Part shown: piece by piece, positions 5,094 to 8,175 of the stretch | Position numbering within the stretch: position 1 is the first letter of the stretch | Layout: the number at the start of each line of letters is the position of its first letter | Assembly: GCA_012026855.1 (NCBI GenBank) | Contig: VEOV01000097.1 | Span: 1 to 8,175 of the forward strand | Source of the DNA: Geobacter sp. | GTDB taxonomy: Bacteria; Desulfobacterota; Desulfuromonadia; Geobacterales; DSM-12255 | Length of the DNA stretch: 8,175 nucleotides | Direction of reading: 5' to 3' | Notes under the pieces: generated by a model | Told to the model about the DNA's origin: nothing | The model's database searches: none | The model's input: the letters and a program-made list of their open reading frames with translations, nothing else | Translations under genes and position numbers: made by a program

Positions 5094-7868
5094 CTACAAA
5101 GTTGCTGCTATTTTTTCCATCTCAAAGGCCTCTATCATATCGCCAACCTTGAGGTCGTTGTAGTTCTCCAGGCCGATACCACACTCATAACCGGTGGCAA
5201 CTTCCTTGACGTCATCCTTGAAGCGGCGCAGGGAAGACATCTTGCCGGTGTAGATAACGATGTTGTCACGGGTCAGCCTTACCTGGGCATTACGGACAAC
5301 CTTGCCATCCTGGATGTAGCAACCGGCAACTGTGCCGACCTTCGGCACCGAGAACACTTCGCGGATTTCGGCACGGCCCAGGTACTTCTCCTTGAAGATC
5401 GGTGACAGCAGGCCTTCCATGGCTTTCTTCACATCCTCGACAGCGTTGTAGATGATGCTGTAGAGACGGATATCAACCCCTTCCTTCTCGGCAAGGTTCT
5501 GCGCTTTGACTTCAGGACGGACGTTGAAGCCGATAATGATGGCATTTGATGCTGCTGCCAGGTTGACGTCGGTTTCGGTGACCGCACCAACAGCAGAGTG
5601 CATGACGTTAAGACGGACTGCCGCAGTTGACAGTTTGCGCAGCGACTCGCCGACAGCCTCGACCGAGCCCTGAACGTCGCCTTTGACAATGACATTGAGA
5701 TCTTTGACCTCGCCAGCCTGGATCTTGATATAAAGGTCTTCAAGAGAGAGCTTGGTATGCTTGGCCAGCTCAACTTCGCGCTGCTTGATCTGACGCAGGG
5801 TGGCAATCTCTTTGGCCTGACGCTCGTCCTTCATGGCAACGAAGATATCACCGGCATCGGGAACACCGGAGAGACCGATCAGTTCGACCGGCATGGAAGG
5901 CCCGGCTTCAAGCACCTTCTCGCCACGGTCGTTCTGCATGGCGCGGACACGGCCTGAGTGGACACCGACAACACAGTAGTCACCAAGTTTGAGAGTACCA
6001 TCCTGTACGAGAACTGTTGCCACAGGGCCGCGCCCTTTATCCAGCTTGCCCTCGACAACAGTACCCTTGGCTGCTTTATCCGGATTGGCTTTCAGCTCCA
6101 TGACATCTGCCTGGAGGAGAATCATCTCCAGCAGGGATTCAAGGTTAAGACGCTTTTTGGCAGAGACTTCAACCATGGTGGTGTCGCCACCCCAATCGCC
6201 GGAAACAAGGCCGTGCTCGGTAAGTTCCTGCTTGACCCGGTCTGGTTTGGCATCAGGCTTGTCGATCTTGTTGATGGCAACAATGATCGGCACTCCGGCA
6301 GCCTTGGAGTGGTTGATCGCCTCGCGGGTCTGGGGCATGACGCCGTCATCGGCAGCAACAACGAGGACAACGATATCGGTAACCTTGGCGCCACGGGCAC
6401 GCATGGCGGTAAACGCTTCGTGACCCGGTGTATCGAGGAAGGTGATCTTCCTGCCATTCAGCTCGACGTCATAAGCGCCGATATGCTGGGTGATACCACC
6501 TGCCTCACCGGCAATAACATTGGCTTCGCGGATAGCGTCCAGCAAGGATGTCTTACCATGGTCAACGTGACCCATGATGGTAACAACCGGCGGACGAACC
6601 TCCAGAGTTTCCGGTGCATCCGGTTCAGACTCAAGAATCTCGTCAAGATCCACAGCAACGTTCTCAATCTCGTAACCGAAATCATTGGCAAGAAGTGTGG
6701 CTGTATCCATATCAAGCGGGTGATTGATGGTCGCCATGAAGCCCATTTTCATCAGGGCGCGGATAAGATCGGTAGCCTTGATCCCCATCCGTTTGGCAAG
6801 TTCGCCAACAGTGATTGTCTCGGAGACCTTGATGATCCTCTTAATGGCCTTTGGCGTGGTAATTTCGGTTTTTTTACCTTCGGAAACACGCTCTACCCGT
6901 TGGTGCTTCTTCTTTCCTTTGCCCGGCCTGGAACTAGGCTCAAAAACCCGTTCGCGCCGGTCATCACCCTCGTCTTTGCGGAAGCCCTCTTTGCGTTTTT
7001 CCGGTGCCCCGCCTTTCTTGGGCGCACGAGAGGCATCGCTGCCCGGAGCACCCTTGGCAGGAGCCCCTTTGCGGCCAGCCTTGCGATCATCTGCACCCGG
7101 AAGAGGACCAGACGGTGGAGCTGAAGGCCTGGCGAAACCTGAATCTGCGGGTCTTGGCGACGGCCCCTGTCCGGGCCTTGGCGAAGGACCTTGCCCGGGA
7201 CGCTGAAATGGAGGCCGATCCCTACCAGGAGCCTGAGGAGCGCCTCCTTGCGGACGCTCTCCGCTTCTCTGGTGATGTTCGCCACGAGCAGGCGGAATCA
7301 CTTCCCTTCTTGTCGCCGGACGATCCGATGATCTCTCAGGCTGACGTTCCGGAGCTCTCTCCTGTTTTGGCGCCTCATGCAGCTCAACACGGCCAAGAAT
7401 TACCGCCCGGTTTGCTGTTGGTCTCTGTGGTTCAGGCACTGTCTCCGGCGCCTTGGGCGCTTCGCTCTTCACCTTTGCAACCGGGGCAGGAGTCTCTTTT
7501 TGCTTCACTGCAGGCTGCTCGGCCTTAACCTCAGGCTGCGGCTTTTCTGCGGGCACTGCTGCAGCTGCTGGCGCAGCCTCAACTTTGACCTCTTCTTTGG
7601 CAGGCTCTTCAGCAGCAACCTCTACCTGCTTCTCAACAACCTTTGGACGGCGGCGAATAACAGTTGAGCTGACGCGAACCTCTTCCTGCGAAACGTCCCT
7701 TACAGTTACGGTAACAGTCGGAGGGGCCTGGAGCTTTTTAACGACCTCGTCGTCGATTGCAGACATATGATTGGCTATCTGAACACCCATTGCCTTAAGC
7801 TTCACAATAAGGTCCTTGTTCTCGATCCCCATCTTCTGCGCAAGTTCATGCACTCGGATCTTGCTCAT
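5094..7868 (-). CDS. infB: Translation initiation factor IF-2
   Basis: IF2 is the GTPase that recruits fMet-tRNA to the 30S subunit and promotes 50S joining. The 924 residues show the bacterial layout. A first IF2-N domain spans 1-50 (IRVHELAQKMGI). A long charged, Pro/Ala/Gly/Arg-rich linker runs from about 51 to 340. A second IF2-N domain spans about 350-400 (ITVGELAKRMGIKATDL). The GTPase domain carries G1 GHVDHGKT (433-440), G2 GGIT (457-460), G3 DTPGH (479-483), G4 NKID (533-536) and G5 SAK (569-571). Domains II, III and the C-terminal fMet-tRNA-binding domain follow to the end. All GTPase motifs are intact. The ATG at 7866-7868 follows directly after the upstream gene's TAG, with GGAGG ten bases before it inside that gene. 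The stop is TAG. The linker holds a short tandem repeat (7149-7202). The long linker makes the protein slightly larger than the E. coli form (890 residues). Confidence 0.98.
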   Translation of the reverse strand: MSKIRVHELAQKMGIENKDLIVKLKAMGVQIANHMSAIDDEVVKKLQAPPTVTVTVRDVSQEEVRVSSTVIRRRPKVVEKQVEVAAEEPAKEEVKVEAAPAAAAVPAEKPQPEVKAEQPAVKQKETPAPVAKVKSEAPKAPETVPEPQRPTANRAVILGRVELHEAPKQERAPERQPERSSDRPATRREVIPPARGEHHQRSGERPQGGAPQAPGRDRPPFQRPGQGPSPRPGQGPSPRPADSGFARPSAPPSGPLPGADDRKAGRKGAPAKGAPGSDASRAPKKGGAPEKRKEGFRKDEGDDRRERVFEPSSRPGKGKKKHQRVERVSEGKKTEITTPKAIKRIIKVSETITVGELAKRMGIKATDLIRALMKMGFMATINHPLDMDTATLLANDFGYEIENVAVDLDEILESEPDAPETLEVRPPVVTIMGHVDHGKTSLLDAIREANVIAGEAGGITQHIGAYDVELNGRKITFLDTPGHEAFTAMRARGAKVTDIVVLVVAADDGVMPQTREAINHSKAAGVPIIVAINKIDKPDAKPDRVKQELTEHGLVSGDWGGDTTMVEVSAKKRLNLESLLEMILLQADVMELKANPDKAAKGTVVEGKLDKGRGPVATVLVQDGTLKLGDYCVVGVHSGRVRAMQNDRGEKVLEAGPSMPVELIGLSGVPDAGDIFVAMKDERQAKEIATLRQIKQREVELAKHTKLSLEDLYIKIQAGEVKDLNVIVKGDVQGSVEAVGESLRKLSTAAVRLNVMHSAVGAVTETDVNLAAASNAIIIGFNVRPEVKAQNLAEKEGVDIRLYSIIYNAVEDVKKAMEGLLSPIFKEKYLGRAEIREVFSVPKVGTVAGCYIQDGKVVRNAQVRLTRDNIVIYTGKMSSLRRFKDDVKEVATGYECGIGLENYNDLKVGDMIEAFEMEKIAATL
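7149..7202 (-). repeat. 24-base in-frame tandem repeat in the infB linker
   Basis: Codons 223-240 encode two copies of RPGQGPSP followed by RP. The two 24-base units differ at several, partly synonymous, positions, so this is not a very recent duplication. The repeat lies in the disordered linker between the two IF2-N regions, a segment that varies in length between species. Confidence 0.8.
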
Positions 7869-8175
7869 CTATTTTGCTCCTCCCTCAAAGAAGTTCCAGT
7901 ATCTTGTCAATTCCCTGCTCAGGTTATCAGCCAGCGCCCCGGGAACCAGGGCAGCAGCGCTCCGGATCTCCTTGCCCAGTGCTGCCCCGAGCTGATCCTT
8001 GTCTGCAAAGCTGAATATCTGCACCGGGCTCTTACTTGCCAGAGCCCTGAATTTTGCCGCACTATCTCCGGATATGTCTCCGGCAAGGATCAAAAGCGCC
8101 ACCCCCCCCTTGCGAAGGGCGTCCATCACTTTTTCACTCCCCGAAATTACCCGGCCGGCCTTGTTGGCCATCGCC
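7869..8175 (-). CDS. L7Ae/YlxQ-type RNA-binding protein, C-terminal part
   Basis: The visible 102 codons encode an L7Ae/L30e-like domain: a helix with ANKAGRVISGSEKVMDALRK, the strand VALLILAGDIS, a helix with SAAKFRALASK, the strand VQIFSF, DKDQLGAALGKE, and a C-terminal helix. Such proteins bind structured RNA. The gene runs off the right edge. The Met codon at 8169-8171 falls inside the first conserved helix (usually written LGLAxRAGKxxxG), so it is probably internal. The true start lies beyond 8175, quite possibly after a YlxR (DUF448) domain, a fusion or neighbour known between nusA and infB in related bacteria. Its TAG stop is followed with no gap by the infB ATG, and its last codons carry the infB ribosome-binding site, implying translational coupling. 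The exact role of the bacterial YlxQ group is not well defined, so I give no symbol. Confidence 0.85.
   Translation of the reverse strand, partial: AMANKAGRVISGSEKVMDALRKGGVALLILAGDISGDSAAKFRALASKSPVQIFSFADKDQLGAALGKEIRSAAALVPGALADNLSRELTRYWNFFEGGAK

Noticed and set aside
5958..7124. Long plus-strand open frame (388 codons) opposite infB
   Set aside because: It mirrors the IF2 GTPase and linker regions with no family resemblance or start signal of its own.
2905..8093. A 17-base exact direct repeat (2905-2921 and 8077-8093) in truB and the L7Ae-type gene
   Set aside because: Both copies encode the same short strand Leu-Ile-Leu-Ala-Gly followed by Glu or Asp in the correct frame of two unrelated RNA-binding domains, with no flanking similarity. 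It is most simply a coincidence of residue and codon choice.
8169..8171. Met at 8169-8171 as the true start of the L7Ae-type gene
   Set aside because: The frame stays open to the window edge, no ribosome-binding site can be seen in the four remaining bases, and the Met lies within the conserved first helix, so the gene most likely begins outside the window.
1..8175. Mobile element, CRISPR array, prophage, tRNA or a new multi-gene system
   Set aside because: The window is filled by conserved housekeeping genes in a known order. There are no transposase or integrase motifs, no spaced direct repeats and no tRNA-like cloverleaf that I could recognise.

Overview
This window is almost entirely a conserved bacterial translation and RNA-metabolism operon read on the minus strand. 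In transcription order (right to left) it holds the end of an L7Ae/YlxQ-type RNA-binding protein gene, infB (IF2), rbfA, nrnA (DHH/DHHA1 nanoRNase and pAp phosphatase), truB, rpsO (S15) and pnp (PNPase). A strong intrinsic terminator follows, and then the first 29 codons of an M16-family peptidase. Protein wording (PNPase, S15, the long IF2 linker) and gene order look most like Desulfobacterota of the Geobacter/Desulfuromonadales type. That assignment is from memory of the families, not a search.

The genes are tightly packed from 8175 to 2428. The L7Ae-type gene abuts infB with no gap (UAG directly followed by AUG). rbfA and nrnA overlap by 29 bases, and the nrnA stop shares one base with the truB GTG start. 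Real intergenic space exists in only four places: infB-rbfA (84 bases), truB-rpsO (77), rpsO-pnp (145) and pnp-M16 (99). The first holds a 20-position hairpin. The third holds an intrinsic terminator, a 61-nt hairpin and a small hairpin touching the pnp Shine-Dalgarno. The fourth holds the terminator behind pnp.

The genes form one logical unit. IF2 starts translation, RbfA and TruB mature the ribosome and tRNA, and S15 is an early 30S assembly protein. PNPase degrades RNA from the 3' end, and NrnA finishes off the 2-5 nt products and pAp. The order mixes the proteobacterial core (infB-rbfA-truB-rpsO-pnp) with traits familiar from Firmicutes: an L7Ae-type protein before infB, nrnA between rbfA and truB, and an M16 peptidase after pnp.

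I see no mobile element, CRISPR array, defence cassette or new multi-gene system, and no gene-free stretch over 300 bases. The parts worth a second look are the RNA structures between genes (the composite pnp leader, the infB-rbfA hairpin, and their shared GGGAAA loop), heavy use of UAG stops, and two unusual residues in the first PNPase core domain.
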